A stretch of DNA of 64,000 bases from an uncultured Gammaproteobacteria bacterium (lineage in GTDB: Bacteria > Pseudomonadota > Gammaproteobacteria > Arenicellales > Poriferihabitantaceae): contig CAMYNW010000004.1 of NCBI GenBank assembly GCA_947259885.1, forward strand, positions 157,446-221,445. The letters run 5' to 3'. This document shows positions 17,005 to 25,896 of this stretch, in pieces; the first letter of the stretch is position 1; every line of letters starts with the position of its first letter. Under the pieces are notes generated by a model. That model had not been told where the DNA came from, did no database searches, and saw only the letters and a list, made by a program, of their open reading frames with translations. Both the position numbers and the translations under genes were made by a program.

Positions 17005-17976
17005 CTATTTGCAGTCGTAGGAGACGCCGTTAGCAGTGTCGATCTTGCGAATCACAGCCCAGTCGGACTTGTGATGGATTGATACGAAACTGCCTTCTTT
17101 TTTAAATTCTTTCTGTAACTCTGAATCTTCCCAAGGGAAGGTGAAAAAAGCCTGTTTGATTTTTGCAACGACCGCCGGGTGCAGGTTGTGTGCATGACCA
17201 TATCCGGTTGTTGGAAAAGTTGCGGACTTGTAGATCGATTTGATCTTGTCTGGATCAACCGCGTCGCGATCAATCATACGGATTAATACCGAATTGGCGA
17301 TTGCCGCGGCTTCATAATCCTTATTGGCAACCCCCAGAATTGAATTATCATGTTTGCCGGAGAACGCAGTGGCGAAATCCTTTTCCGCTTCCAGACCAAA
17401 CTCCGACTTCAGCAGTGCAGACGGCGCTTTGAATCCTGAATTGGAAGTCGGGGAAGTAAAAGCAAGAGAACGTCCCTTGATATCGGCTGGAGTGGTGATG
17501 TCGCTGTCCGCTGGAACGATGATCTCCATCTCGTAGCCGAAAGAGCCGTCTTTAGAAGCCATCATGGCGAATGGCACCATGCCTGCACAGGACACCGCGA
17601 CGGGATTGCCGCCGGTGTTAACCCCGGCAACATGCAAGCGGCCAGAGCGCATCGCTTCATACTGGGCTGCATAAGACTGCACCGGAAAAAACACTACTTT
17701 TTTACCGGTTACTTCGGCCATGTGATTAATAAATCCATCCCAAACCTTGGCATACACAGCCGGATCTTCAACCGGAGTGTAGGAGAAAATGATCGTTTCC
17801 GGGTCGACCCACTGGCTTTGATCAAGAGGTAAATCCGCCACAAGGTCACCGTCGCGGTCGCAATATTGTTCATCGAGTGTGCCGCGCGGGCAATCTTCGG
17901 CGTAGGCAAACAGGGAAAAGCAGGCTGCGGCGGCAAGCGCTACTACCTGACTGAAAAATATGTTGGTTTTAAGCAT
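17005..17976 (-). CDS. phnD: Phosphonate/phosphite-type ABC transporter, substrate-binding protein
   Basis: A 323-residue periplasmic binding protein with a cleaved signal peptide (ends ...LFAYAED). The mature protein opens with a Cys-containing acidic segment (CPRGTLDEQYCDRDGDL) seen in one subgroup of PhnD-like proteins. FSYTPVEDPAVYAKVW, SYAAQYEAMRSGRLHVAGVNTG and SPTSNSGFKAPSALL are PhnD hallmarks, the last a phosphonate-binding Ser/Thr cluster. No C-P lyase or phosphonatase gene is in the window, so the ligand may be a phosphonate, phosphite or related anion. Confidence 0.9.
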   Translation of the reverse strand: MLKTNIFFSQVVALAAAACFSLFAYAEDCPRGTLDEQYCDRDGDLVADLPLDQSQWVDPETIIFSYTPVEDPAVYAKVWDGFINHMAEVTGKKVVFFPVQSYAAQYEAMRSGRLHVAGVNTGGNPVAVSCAGMVPFAMMASKDGSFGYEMEIIVPADSDITTPADIKGRSLAFTSPTSNSGFKAPSALLKSEFGLEAEKDFATAFSGKHDNSILGVANKDYEAAAIANSVLIRMIDRDAVDPDKIKSIYKSATFPTTGYGHAHNLHPAVVAKIKQAFFTFPWEDSELQKEFKKEGSFVSIHHKSDWAVIRKIDTANGVSYDCK

Positions 17977-18085
17977 TGATTATTCTCCTGGTGGTTTTCA
18001 ATGATGATTGTTTGTCCGGAGCAGTATAACAATTTTTAATTTTCGCTACTTCTCTATGTTTCAATGCAACAGCGCTGAGATGTCC

Positions 18086-19864
18086 TCACATCCACACCCA
18101 AATAATGGTGGGTACAGCCACCGAGATAATCACCAGATCAAGCGGTAAACCCATGCGCCAGTAATCGCTAAAACGATAGCCCCCGGGCCCTAGAACCAGT
18201 GTGTTCGACTGATGCCCAATCGGGGTTAAATAGGGTGAAGCGGCGCCAATCGCGACCGCCATGAGAAAGGCGTCGGCTGGCAGGTTAAGTCCGGTTGCAA
18301 TACTGAAAGCAATGGGTGCCATGAGTACCGCGGTGGGTGTGTTGTGAACAAGATCAGACAATAACATCGATATGCCGATCAGCAAGCCGAGGAGCAGCCA
18401 TATTGGGATCTGGTTTCCGGCGCCAATGATACCGCTAGCAATCAGGTCAGTTGCCCCAGTAGATTGTAAAGCTTCGCCAACAGGAATTAAGAAACCGAGC
18501 AGGATAATCACGGGCCATTCAATACTGCGGTACGCTTCACGCAGCGAAATCACTCGAAGCATAACCAGGGCCCCGACAACGGTCATAAACGCCATATGGA
18601 CCGGTACCCAGCCAATCGCAGTTGCTGCGATACCCAGTGCAAATAATGACGGCGTCAGGATAGTGCCACGACGGTTTGTGATCCTTACTCCACGATTCTT
18701 GATTGCGAGACAGCCAAGCGTCGCGCACATCTGTTCCAGAGCCTGGTTCTCGCCCTGGAGTAACAGCACGTCTCCAGTCCTGAATTTGACATGTTTCAAG
18801 CGCACCCTTGACGCGCCGCTTTCTCGCGCCACTGCCAGAAGGTTTACACCGAAGCGACGGTGCATATCCAGTCCTCGCATGGACACACCGGTAATCGCAG
18901 AATTCGGCATTACCACCGCCTCGATCACGCGGATATCTGGGGAATTCAACCATTCGCTCGCCACTACTTCAGCGCCGGCTTCCACCAGCCCCGGGTTTTC
19001 AAACAGGGGCTGGAGTGCATCGGTATCTCCTTCAAGAATCAGTGCATCTCCTGCATAAAGCGGTGCACTGGTAGGGGGCGCGATACGCCGATGCCCATCG
19101 CGAATAAATGCGACGACACTGATATCGTTTTCGCACATCTGTTCGAGTGCGCCAACCGTACTGTTCGCCAGATTGGATTCAGCAGGAATCCTGATCTCAG
19201 TCATATACGGAGTAAGCTGAAAGTTTTCTTCGTCCCCCTGATCTAGGTGGCGATGCCTGGCGGGCAAAAGTCGCCAGCCAACAAAAACAATAAACAAAAT
19301 ACCTGCCACCGCTACCGTCAGACCAACTGGTGTGAAGTCAAACATTCCGAATGCCTCGCCAGAATTTTCCGCTCTGAATGTAGCGATCACGATATTAGGC
19401 GGCGTCCCGATCAAGGTTATCAGGCCACCCAGGAGGCTGGCGAATGACAGTGGCATAAGCATGAGTGAGGCAGGACGTCGGGCTTTGCGTGCGTCACGCA
19501 TAGTAATAGGCATCATCAACGCCAGGGCGCCGATATTGTTCATAACCGCAGAAAGGAGGGCGGTAATACCGCAGTTAGCGAGTATCTGAGTGGTGAACCG
19601 GCGTCGGGCAAACGCAAGATAGCGTAAAAATACCTCAACAATACCCGATGCCTGTAAAGCCTGGCTGATAACTAATACACACGCAACGGTAATTACTGCA
19701 GGATGCCCGAAGCCATGGAAAGCCTCGTGTTCCGGCACCACGCCGACGTACACTCCTGAGACCAAAGCAAATCCTGCGACCACATCGTATCTCCAGTAAT
19801 TCCATATAAACAGAGACATCGTAATGCCTAATATTGCGAAGATAAGAATCTGATCGGAAGTCAT
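18086..19864 (-). CDS. SLC13/DASS-type carrier with two RCK_C (TrkA-C) domains
   Basis: A 592-residue membrane protein: two blocks of about five or six membrane segments flank a cytosolic centre (residues ~205-375) with two RCK_C-type regulatory domains (MTEIRIPAESNLANSTVGAL and VIEAVVMPNSAITGVSMRGL begin the two repeats). NNIGALALMMPI and HNTPTAVLMAPIAF are the paired re-entrant loop motifs of the ion-transporter superfamily. Such proteins move sulphate, silicate or dicarboxylates. It lies just upstream of phnD on the same strand with a 109-bp gap. Confidence 0.88.
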   Translation of the reverse strand: MTSDQILIFAILGITMSLFIWNYWRYDVVAGFALVSGVYVGVVPEHEAFHGFGHPAVITVACVLVISQALQASGIVEVFLRYLAFARRRFTTQILANCGITALLSAVMNNIGALALMMPITMRDARKARRPASLMLMPLSFASLLGGLITLIGTPPNIVIATFRAENSGEAFGMFDFTPVGLTVAVAGILFIVFVGWRLLPARHRHLDQGDEENFQLTPYMTEIRIPAESNLANSTVGALEQMCENDISVVAFIRDGHRRIAPPTSAPLYAGDALILEGDTDALQPLFENPGLVEAGAEVVASEWLNSPDIRVIEAVVMPNSAITGVSMRGLDMHRRFGVNLLAVARESGASRVRLKHVKFRTGDVLLLQGENQALEQMCATLGCLAIKNRGVRITNRRGTILTPSLFALGIAATAIGWVPVHMAFMTVVGALVMLRVISLREAYRSIEWPVIILLGFLIPVGEALQSTGATDLIASGIIGAGNQIPIWLLLGLLIGISMLLSDLVHNTPTAVLMAPIAFSIATGLNLPADAFLMAVAIGAASPYLTPIGHQSNTLVLGPGGYRFSDYWRMGLPLDLVIISVAVPTIIWVWM

Positions 19865-19952
19865 CGTTTCATAGTGAAAAGCTTGTTAAAAGAATAAGAA
19901 GCCCAATTGCTCAAGTCAACCGTTACAATTGAGTGAGCTCAGGAGGTTTCAG

Positions 19953-20555
19953 ATGGTAAACAGATTACTTGCGCTCGGTTCACTAAGCAATCAATTCTAT
20001 GCCATGCGACATGGTCACAGCGAGGCCAATGCCGCCGGTATCATTATCAGTGCACCGGAGTTGGGTGTCGCGCAGTATGGATTGAGCGCCAAGGGTGCAG
20101 AACAGGTAGCGCAATCGCTGGCTGCAAAACACGGTCTCGATAAAACTACGCGCGTAGTGAGCTCCGATTTTAAACGTGCAAGAGAGACTGCGGAGATGGT
20201 AAAAAAAGCTCTGGAATGCGAATACCCGGTGGTACAGGACACTCGGTTACGAGAACGTTTTTTTGGTCGATATGATCGTGGCAGTGATTTGGTTTATCCA
20301 AAGGTGTGGGATTTAGATCGTATTGATCCATCTCATACCGAAAACGATGTAGAAAGTGCAAGCGCCGTAATGGCTCGTGTTACTCAACTGGTGGTTGAAC
20401 TCGATCGGTTGTATTGTGACAGCACGATACTGTTGATTGCTCACGGAGATATTCTGCAGATACTTCAAACTGCGTTTGCTCGACAAGACGCTAGTCGACA
20501 TCGTGAGCAGAAACACCTGGAAACTGCAGAAATTCGGCCACTAAACTATACTTAG
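19953..20555 (+). CDS. Histidine phosphatase family protein (phosphoglycerate mutase-like)
   Basis: A 200-residue phosphohistidine enzyme. YAMRHGHSEANAAG holds the RHG nucleophile motif, RVVSSDFKRARETAE the second Arg, RERFFGRYD the acid region and LLIAHGDIL the second catalytic His. The ATG at 19953 has a perfect AGGAGG six bases upstream. It is divergent from the SLC13 gene. Substrate unknown; a general phosphomonoesterase is likely. Confidence 0.88.
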   Translation: MVNRLLALGSLSNQFYAMRHGHSEANAAGIIISAPELGVAQYGLSAKGAEQVAQSLAAKHGLDKTTRVVSSDFKRARETAEMVKKALECEYPVVQDTRLRERFFGRYDRGSDLVYPKVWDLDRIDPSHTENDVESASAVMARVTQLVVELDRLYCDSTILLIAHGDILQILQTAFARQDASRHREQKHLETAEIRPLNYT

Positions 20556-20911
20556 AGCTTGTGCGCCATATATAGGTAATTAGTGCGGTTATAGATGCGC
20601 TGGAATCGAATTTGCGACGGGATCAAAAATGTGTTTAAACAGAATAATAGAGACTAATGCTGTAGTTGTTAGAGCGCTAGAATGACCCCGGTTAACACCT
20701 GTTAAGGTGTTGCCTACTGCGCTGGGCAATCTTTTCTGTTGTCAAATTGAGACAGTTGTTTTTACGGAACGATTTAGATTAGGGTAACTGCTCAGGCGGT
20801 TACGCTACTGAGTAAAAAGCCAGCATTGTAATCCCTGATATCATCGGTTTTAGGTTTCTGGAAAAGGACGATAACCTTGTTTGTTTTTAATAACTTCTGC
20901 ACACCGTCACT
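20556..20911. other. 356-bp intergenic stretch with one short inverted repeat
   Basis: No coding frame of quality is seen. AACACC (20694-20699) and GGTGTT (20706-20711) form a perfect 6-bp stem with a six-base loop; without a T-run it is not a convincing terminator. The stretch presumably holds the promoter of the two lipoprotein genes downstream. Confidence 0.5.
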
Positions 20912-21259
20912 ATGAACCACTCACTATTTATTGCGTTTCTCAAATCGGTAGTTTTTGTAATGTTACTGCTCGGCTTGGGAGGTTGTGTCACAAACTATGG
21001 TGCTGCCGCGTTCGACAGTAGCCCTGACGCCGTGCAGGTGTTTGATATGGAGGACGGTTCGGTAATTGGTGTAACGCCAGTCCAGTTTCTATGGCGAAGT
21101 GGAAAGGTCAAGCGTAAATATATGAACGTGCGCATGCAAAAGGAAGGATATCAGGACGCCGTTAAATCGTTCTGGTTGTCTCTCGACTACAAGTCGGAAA
21201 AAGATGCTCGTACAAATCCTCAACTGGTTCAATTCAAATTAATCAAGGTTACCGAATAA
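20912..21259 (+). CDS. Small PEGA-like lipoprotein
   Basis: A 115-residue predicted lipoprotein; the signal ends in LGGC near residue 25. The mature part, SSPDAVQVFDMEDGSVIGVTPVQF then MQKEGYQDAVKSFWL, follows the PEGA-type pattern of a short beta sandwich (a small protein value, a 'G-x-TP' turn and a 'K-x-GY' strand). Its function is unknown, probably envelope-related. It lies two bases before a paralogue. Confidence 0.7.
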   Translation: MNHSLFIAFLKSVVFVMLLLGLGGCVTNYGAAAFDSSPDAVQVFDMEDGSVIGVTPVQFLWRSGKVKRKYMNVRMQKEGYQDAVKSFWLSLDYKSEKDARTNPQLVQFKLIKVTE

Positions 21260-21261
21260 AT

Positions 21262-21639
21262 ATGAAATTCATTCAGACAAGTAAAAGATTTTTTATTTGC
21301 GCCCTAGTAGTGGTCCTCGCTGGCTGTGCTTCATCGGTTAAAACTGTTCCATTTAAGGTTCAGTCCGATCCGCTGGGCGCCTATGTGCTGTACCAGATTC
21401 AGGCTGATCGGAATGATACTCGTAATTATGACTGGATATATCTTGGCAATACGCCCCTGGATATTCGGCGCGCAGTATTGAGCAGAGATTTAAAGCGCGC
21501 CGATGCATTCGTGGTTCGAGTCATGAAGGAAGGCTATCTGGACCAGCAGAAAGCCTGGACCGGTGAGCAGATTGTTAAGGAGGCCAAAAAGAAAGGTGCT
21601 GTATTCTGGAACCCAAGACTGATTCCTTCCACTAATTGA
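21262..21639 (+). CDS. Second small PEGA-like lipoprotein
   Basis: A 125-residue predicted lipoprotein with LAGC lipobox. SDPLGAYVLYQIQ, YLGNTPLDI and VMKEGYLDQQKAW repeat the PEGA-type pattern of the preceding gene, so this is a diverged tandem copy. Start codon two bases after the upstream stop: the pair is one operon. Confidence 0.7.
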   Translation: MKFIQTSKRFFICALVVVLAGCASSVKTVPFKVQSDPLGAYVLYQIQADRNDTRNYDWIYLGNTPLDIRRAVLSRDLKRADAFVVRVMKEGYLDQQKAWTGEQIVKEAKKKGAVFWNPRLIPSTN

Positions 21640-21691
21640 ATCTAACGCGGAACAATTAGCCGGTGTGCGTGTTTGCGGAGCGCGCAGGGAC

Positions 21692-22276
21692 CTATTTAAA
21701 CCTCAGATTCCGCATGTTTTGCTTGATCTCCGATTTCACGCTTGGGTAGTCGTCGAATAGAAAAATGATGTAGGCATCGGCCTTGTGATTTTTGTGCATT
21801 GCGATCATCAATGCCTGACGGTATTGATGACTGAAGTTGTCTACTACATCGAAGGTCGCAGCGGCCGCCCAGTCTGCATTAAACTCCTCCTGCGCCTGCT
21901 CCAATGAATATTCCTGTGTTGGACTGTTTCGATTTGCCGCTAAGTCCGCAACCAGCGTTTGAAAAAGTAGAGGAAAAATATGATTTGGGTCCGGTGCCGC
22001 GTTATGTGGGTCTTCGTATTCGATTTGGACTCGCGAAATCGGCCGAATTGCGTAGCGAATTTCAAGGTCGCCCCCTGACAGTTGATGAGCCCTTTCATAG
22101 GGAAGCACCTCGTTCATCTGGGGCTCAACCTCGTTAAGGCTCGCAGGATTGGAAAAATCAAGAGCAGATTCGTCCAGTAGATCCTCGAATGTTACCGTCG
22201 CCTGTGCAGCCGCACAGACGCAAAGTGAGAACAGCAGGGTGATGAGTTTGCTTGATTTTGGTCTCACAGCAATCAA
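21692..22276 (-). CDS. Secreted protein of unknown function
   Basis: A 194-residue protein with a typical signal peptide (LITLLFSLCVCAAAQA). I do not recognise the family. The mature part is acidic, with EYSLEQAQEEFNADWAAAATFDV and a conserved-looking C-terminal block (MIAMHKNHKADAYIIFLFDDYPSVK). Its TTG start overlaps the stop of the TPR lipoprotein gene, so the two are coupled. An in-frame GTG nine bases later is an alternative. Confidence 0.6.
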   Translation of the reverse strand: MIAVRPKSSKLITLLFSLCVCAAAQATVTFEDLLDESALDFSNPASLNEVEPQMNEVLPYERAHQLSGGDLEIRYAIRPISRVQIEYEDPHNAAPDPNHIFPLLFQTLVADLAANRNSPTQEYSLEQAQEEFNADWAAAATFDVVDNFSHQYRQALMIAMHKNHKADAYIIFLFDDYPSVKSEIKQNMRNLRFK

Positions 22277-23160
22277 GAATTGTTTGTCGCCTGGCTTGGT
22301 GTGTCGGTGCTTGTATTAGGGGCAGTATTCCAACTTTGCAGCAGCTCCTCGGCTTTTTGTCGCCACTCTTCGTTATCGATAAGATCCATGAAATGACGAA
22401 TATCGGCAATTGCGTCTTCCTGCTGACCCATAATATCCAGAACCGCTGCGCGGTTGAAGTAAGGGCCGGCGGCATGAGGGTTGATCTCGATGCAGCGATT
22501 GAAATCCTTAAGCGCTTTTTCATGATCCCCATTTTGATAGTGTAATGTGCCACGATTGAAATATGCCGCAACCATGGTGTCATTAACTGAGACAGCCTGG
22601 TCGAGGTCCGCCATGGCTTCAGCCGTGCGACCGAACTGGCGGTATACCTCTGCGCGATTAACAAGAAGTCCTGCCTCTTCTGGAGCAAGTACGAGCGCAG
22701 CGTTCATATCTCTTAATGCTTCGCTTAACTGACCGGATTCGAGTAACAGGCTGCTACGCACTGCAAGCAATCGAAAGTTTTCTCCTTGACTGGCAAGTGC
22801 CTGAGTCAGCGTATCAATGGCTAACGCCATTCTACCTTCAGCCTTATGCTGTAACGCCACCGTGATATGTTGATCAGACGTTAGCGTCTTATGTGGATCG
22901 TAAGCGCCATGTGGCCGATCTCCGGTTTTTGAGGGTTTGGATGAACCTGCTAATTCGGCTGAAAGCTGTTCCGCAAGCTGGCCTAAGCTGTTGTCGTCAT
23001 CGGCCGCAGGGTTGCTTTGACTCAGAGCGTTATTGTCAATTTGGTCAGTAGGCCGAATGGGTGTCTTTTCAGGCTGGTCGCAGGCCGACAAAAGAAGGGC
23101 TGAAGATAAAACGACGACGAGCGGCCATCGCAAAATCGGGATGGAAGAGAGATCGATCAC
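22273..23160 (-). CDS. TPR-repeat lipoprotein
   Basis: About 295 residues: a hydrophobic stretch ending in the lipobox LSAC, a low-complexity linker, then tandem TPR units from roughly residue 110 (DTLTQALASQGENFRLLAVRS, LRDMNAALVLAPEEAGLLVN, MADLDQAVSVNDTMVAAYFN, LKDFNRCIEINPHAAGPYFN). It is a periplasmic scaffold protein. The start is uncertain: GTG at 23160 gives a good signal, while a TTG at 23214 would place a strong hairpin inside the gene. It follows the 12-haem cytochrome on the same strand and may help assemble it. Confidence 0.75.
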   Translation of the reverse strand: MIDLSSIPILRWPLVVVLSSALLLSACDQPEKTPIRPTDQIDNNALSQSNPAADDDNSLGQLAEQLSAELAGSSKPSKTGDRPHGAYDPHKTLTSDQHITVALQHKAEGRMALAIDTLTQALASQGENFRLLAVRSSLLLESGQLSEALRDMNAALVLAPEEAGLLVNRAEVYRQFGRTAEAMADLDQAVSVNDTMVAAYFNRGTLHYQNGDHEKALKDFNRCIEINPHAAGPYFNRAAVLDIMGQQEDAIADIRHFMDLIDNEEWRQKAEELLQSWNTAPNTSTDTPSQATNNS

Positions 23161-23185
23161 AATAGCTGGGTTCCGGGTTAGCAGG

Positions 23186-23209
23186 CCGGCGGAATTTCTC
23201 CCGCCGGCT
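23186..23209. repeat. GC-rich 8-bp inverted repeat between cytochrome and TPR genes
   Basis: GCCGGCGG (23186-23193) and CCGCCGGC (23202-23209) are perfect complements with an eight-base loop. On the transcript of the cytochrome gene it comes about 26 bases after the stop. No T-run follows, so it may protect the cytochrome mRNA end or partly terminate rather than stop transcription fully. Confidence 0.6.
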
Positions 23210-23234
23210 TTCAACGATTAAAAGCTTAATTATA

Positions 23235-25619
23235 CTACTTGGTCTCAGCGTAGCTCTTGAGCAGCTTGTTCAGCATTTCGATATGCTCATCATCGGTCAA
23301 GGTTCCGGGCTTGGAAACTTTTTGCCAAAGCTCAGCATTGGTCATTTCCCGGTGGCACCCTAGACACAAGCCCGTGCGTTCCATACCGTCTCTGACTTCT
23401 TTAGGTAGCGCTCTAGACAGTGGCCAGTGGGTCCCCACGGTCTGTACCTGCTGACCGTCCTTGATAATAGTTGACCAGTCGAAATCGAGTTTGGGGATTG
23501 CCGCAACCTGAATCTGGTGGCGTTTCGGAATGACTTTGCCTGTTTTTTGGTCGATCAGGTCCTCGACGATGTCGACAGGATAACTGGCCTGGAATACGCC
23601 TCCAGAGATACCGTAGCCCAGCGCTTTCGGGTTATTGTGACAGGATTCGCAAGTACGCGCCTTACGTTGAGCTGAGTGAGGCTGCACCGGCGCCATGTCG
23701 ATACCGAGTGGTGTGCGCTCCTGGCCAAGCATTTCGCGTTCATCCTCGGATTCCGCCATATCGTTATGAACCAGGGTGTTACCCTCACGGTCAATAACAG
23801 TCCATAACACCTGGCAGCCGGGCATCAGTGGTGTCACGCGACCTTCACCGTTGATTCCGAGAACGGGTTCCTCCCAGCGCAGGTAAGACCGGGTTTCGCT
23901 GACCTTGCCCGGGCTCTGGATGCCTTTGGTGCCGAGCGGGGATTCGGCGGTGGACCCGTCAGGGTTGCGTTCACTACCGGATGCGATCCAGTCCGTATCC
24001 TGTAACGGCTTACCGTCTTTGTCCTTACCGTAATCCACCTTGACGTGACAGCCATAGCACTGCGGTACCCATGACGCATGGCACGAATAACACTCGAGAC
24101 TGTCGGCGTGTTTTTCCACACTGGCCATCGCAACTTCTGCGCTAGGGCTGGCCCACGCGTTGTCATCCTTGAGCTGCCTTAGTAATGGAATCTTAAAGTC
24201 ATTGCCGGTAGCAGAGTGCAGAATCGCACCGTTACCTTCTTTCACCACATTGCCAAACGGATTGCCTCGTGCGGTTTTTAGATATCCTTCCCGTTTCGGA
24301 TAAAGCGTGGCAAAGGAAGCTTCTAACCCAGCACTGTCGGAAAGACCGCGAGGCTTGTCGCTCAGCTTATTTCCGAACTCCTCGCCATGACCAAGAGGCA
24401 GCTCCCAGGGGTATTTATTAGGGGTGCCGTGACAGTCCTGGCACTCCACTTCGACCTGCGCGAGAGTGGTACCGAATATATTGCCGTCACCGTGCATGTC
24501 GATCGAAGTATGACAGTCCTGACATAACAACCCGCCTTCGGGATTTTCCGGCCTCGACTTGATCTGATGGTGCAGATCATCAGAAATAAACAGATAGTTT
24601 TTGGTATGCAGTTTAGGCTGCTTACCGCCTGACTCAGTGTAGGGCGAGCCGTAAGGGAATTCCATCAGACCCTGATAGGTTACCCCGATACGCTTGCCAC
24701 GGTTGTGGCAGGAATTACAGCTTTCCACCGGAATTCCGGAGTATTCGACATCGCCATGTTTAACCACAGATTCCCGAGTACCTTGAATCTGGTGCGTGAG
24801 TAAATGGCCTGGTTGATCCTTGTCGATGGTCGGATCGTTGCCCTCGTAGAAACCGTCATTGCTGTATGGGATGTGACAAGAGGAGCACCCCTGGCCGCGA
24901 AAATCGCCGCGCTTCTCCCGGCCCTTGACCGTGACGTGACAACGCTGACACTGCTGTCGCTGATAGGTAAAGCCGGCGAGTTTAGGGTCCGCTTCTATTT
25001 CTTCCACCGTGGGCTGGGGAACCTGCTTGAGTTCAGTAGGGAATTGCTCCTTGTGCGCGGCGATCATGGCTGTCATGTATTCCTTGTACTCATCGGTCCC
25101 GACAGAAGGTATAGGGCCATCTTCGTCTACCACATCGTAGTTGCCCCAGGGTACTTTATAGCTTTGGACCTCGGGAATACCCCAGGTATGCAGATTGCCC
25201 TGTATTTTACCGGCCTCGGTGTTCATCAGCGCCTTTTCCAGACGTTCGCCGTAACCTGCGTGACAGGCGGATTGGCCACAGGTGAATGGATTGACGTCCA
25301 TAGCGCCGGGATCAGGGTAGAACAACTGTGGACCCATGGCCGCTTTAAGCGCTTCTGGAGAACCGCTGTGCGCCGCGTCGGCTTCAGTCGCAGTGGGGTC
25401 CCCACCGTGGCACATCACGCAGCCCTCAGGGTCGCCGTGCCCGGTTCCCAATGCCTTGATCAGTGCCATCATCGCTGTTTCAGGCGCACGTATAGATTCG
25501 ATACCCTCGTGGCAGGTCAGACAGCCGGTAGCTGCTGATGCGGGAAGCGACAAAAACGTGAGAAAAAGCAGTAGAAAAACCAGAGAAGGCCTGTTATAGG
25601 CCGAATTTTTATTGTTCAT
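23235..25619 (-). CDS. Dodecahaem (12-haem) cytochrome c
   Basis: A 794-residue exported protein with signal peptide (cleavage after about residue 29, LPASA). I count twelve haem-binding motifs: eleven CxxCH at about 33, 67, 224, 245, 301, 366, 393, 510, 521, 657 and 752, and one CX4CH at 114-120 (CGQSACH). The CX4CH form is known from some cytochromes c3 and other multihaem proteins. A 110-residue haem-free stretch separates haems 8 and 9, and another of 130 residues separates haems 10 and 11. I do not recognise a named enzyme. A perfect FNR/ANR box lies 75-88 bases upstream, implying low-oxygen expression. Role inferred: periplasmic electron carrier or reductase. Confidence 0.93.
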   Translation of the reverse strand: MNNKNSAYNRPSLVFLLLFLTFLSLPASAATGCLTCHEGIESIRAPETAMMALIKALGTGHGDPEGCVMCHGGDPTATEADAAHSGSPEALKAAMGPQLFYPDPGAMDVNPFTCGQSACHAGYGERLEKALMNTEAGKIQGNLHTWGIPEVQSYKVPWGNYDVVDEDGPIPSVGTDEYKEYMTAMIAAHKEQFPTELKQVPQPTVEEIEADPKLAGFTYQRQQCQRCHVTVKGREKRGDFRGQGCSSCHIPYSNDGFYEGNDPTIDKDQPGHLLTHQIQGTRESVVKHGDVEYSGIPVESCNSCHNRGKRIGVTYQGLMEFPYGSPYTESGGKQPKLHTKNYLFISDDLHHQIKSRPENPEGGLLCQDCHTSIDMHGDGNIFGTTLAQVEVECQDCHGTPNKYPWELPLGHGEEFGNKLSDKPRGLSDSAGLEASFATLYPKREGYLKTARGNPFGNVVKEGNGAILHSATGNDFKIPLLRQLKDDNAWASPSAEVAMASVEKHADSLECYSCHASWVPQCYGCHVKVDYGKDKDGKPLQDTDWIASGSERNPDGSTAESPLGTKGIQSPGKVSETRSYLRWEEPVLGINGEGRVTPLMPGCQVLWTVIDREGNTLVHNDMAESEDEREMLGQERTPLGIDMAPVQPHSAQRKARTCESCHNNPKALGYGISGGVFQASYPVDIVEDLIDQKTGKVIPKRHQIQVAAIPKLDFDWSTIIKDGQQVQTVGTHWPLSRALPKEVRDGMERTGLCLGCHREMTNAELWQKVSKPGTLTDDEHIEMLNKLLKSYAETK

Positions 25620-25693
25620 TAGGTCAACCCTCGTTAGCGGCAGCCAAACAATAACATTTGGCTTTATAAGGTTTTTAGCTGATTCAGCGAAAC

Positions 25694-25707
25694 TTGATCA
25701 AGATCAA
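25694..25707. promoter_or_regulatory. FNR/ANR box upstream of the 12-haem cytochrome
   Basis: TTGATCAAGATCAA matches TTGAT-N4-ATCAA fully. It sits in the 277-base gap between the multicopper oxidase stop and the cytochrome start, 75-88 bases upstream of the cytochrome ATG on the minus strand. FNR/ANR-type factors respond to oxygen loss, DNR-type ones to NO. Confidence 0.78.
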
Positions 25708-25896
25708 GAAATTGACACTTTGTCTAAAAAAGCCTTGATTTTGAATCGTGCATTGTGCGCCGGAGCGAGCAAAGCGCCGCAGGCTAATTTAGTTAATTTT
25801 CCCGAAATTTGACATATCTGAGAATAAATCGCACTAGTGGTTACGATCCGGCTTACCGTTGCAATAGAGCGCTCAAAAGGATTGGATTCCGCAAAT

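Noticed and set aside
18372..19058. 228-codon plus-strand open frame inside the SLC13 carrier
   Set aside because: It is antisense to a well-supported membrane carrier, has low-complexity Ser/Arg/Pro content and no start signal; it reflects codon bias of the true gene.
24804..25538. 244-codon plus-strand open frame opposite the 12-haem cytochrome
   Set aside because: The opposite strand encodes clear haem motifs with a signal peptide; the antisense product has no recognisable domain.
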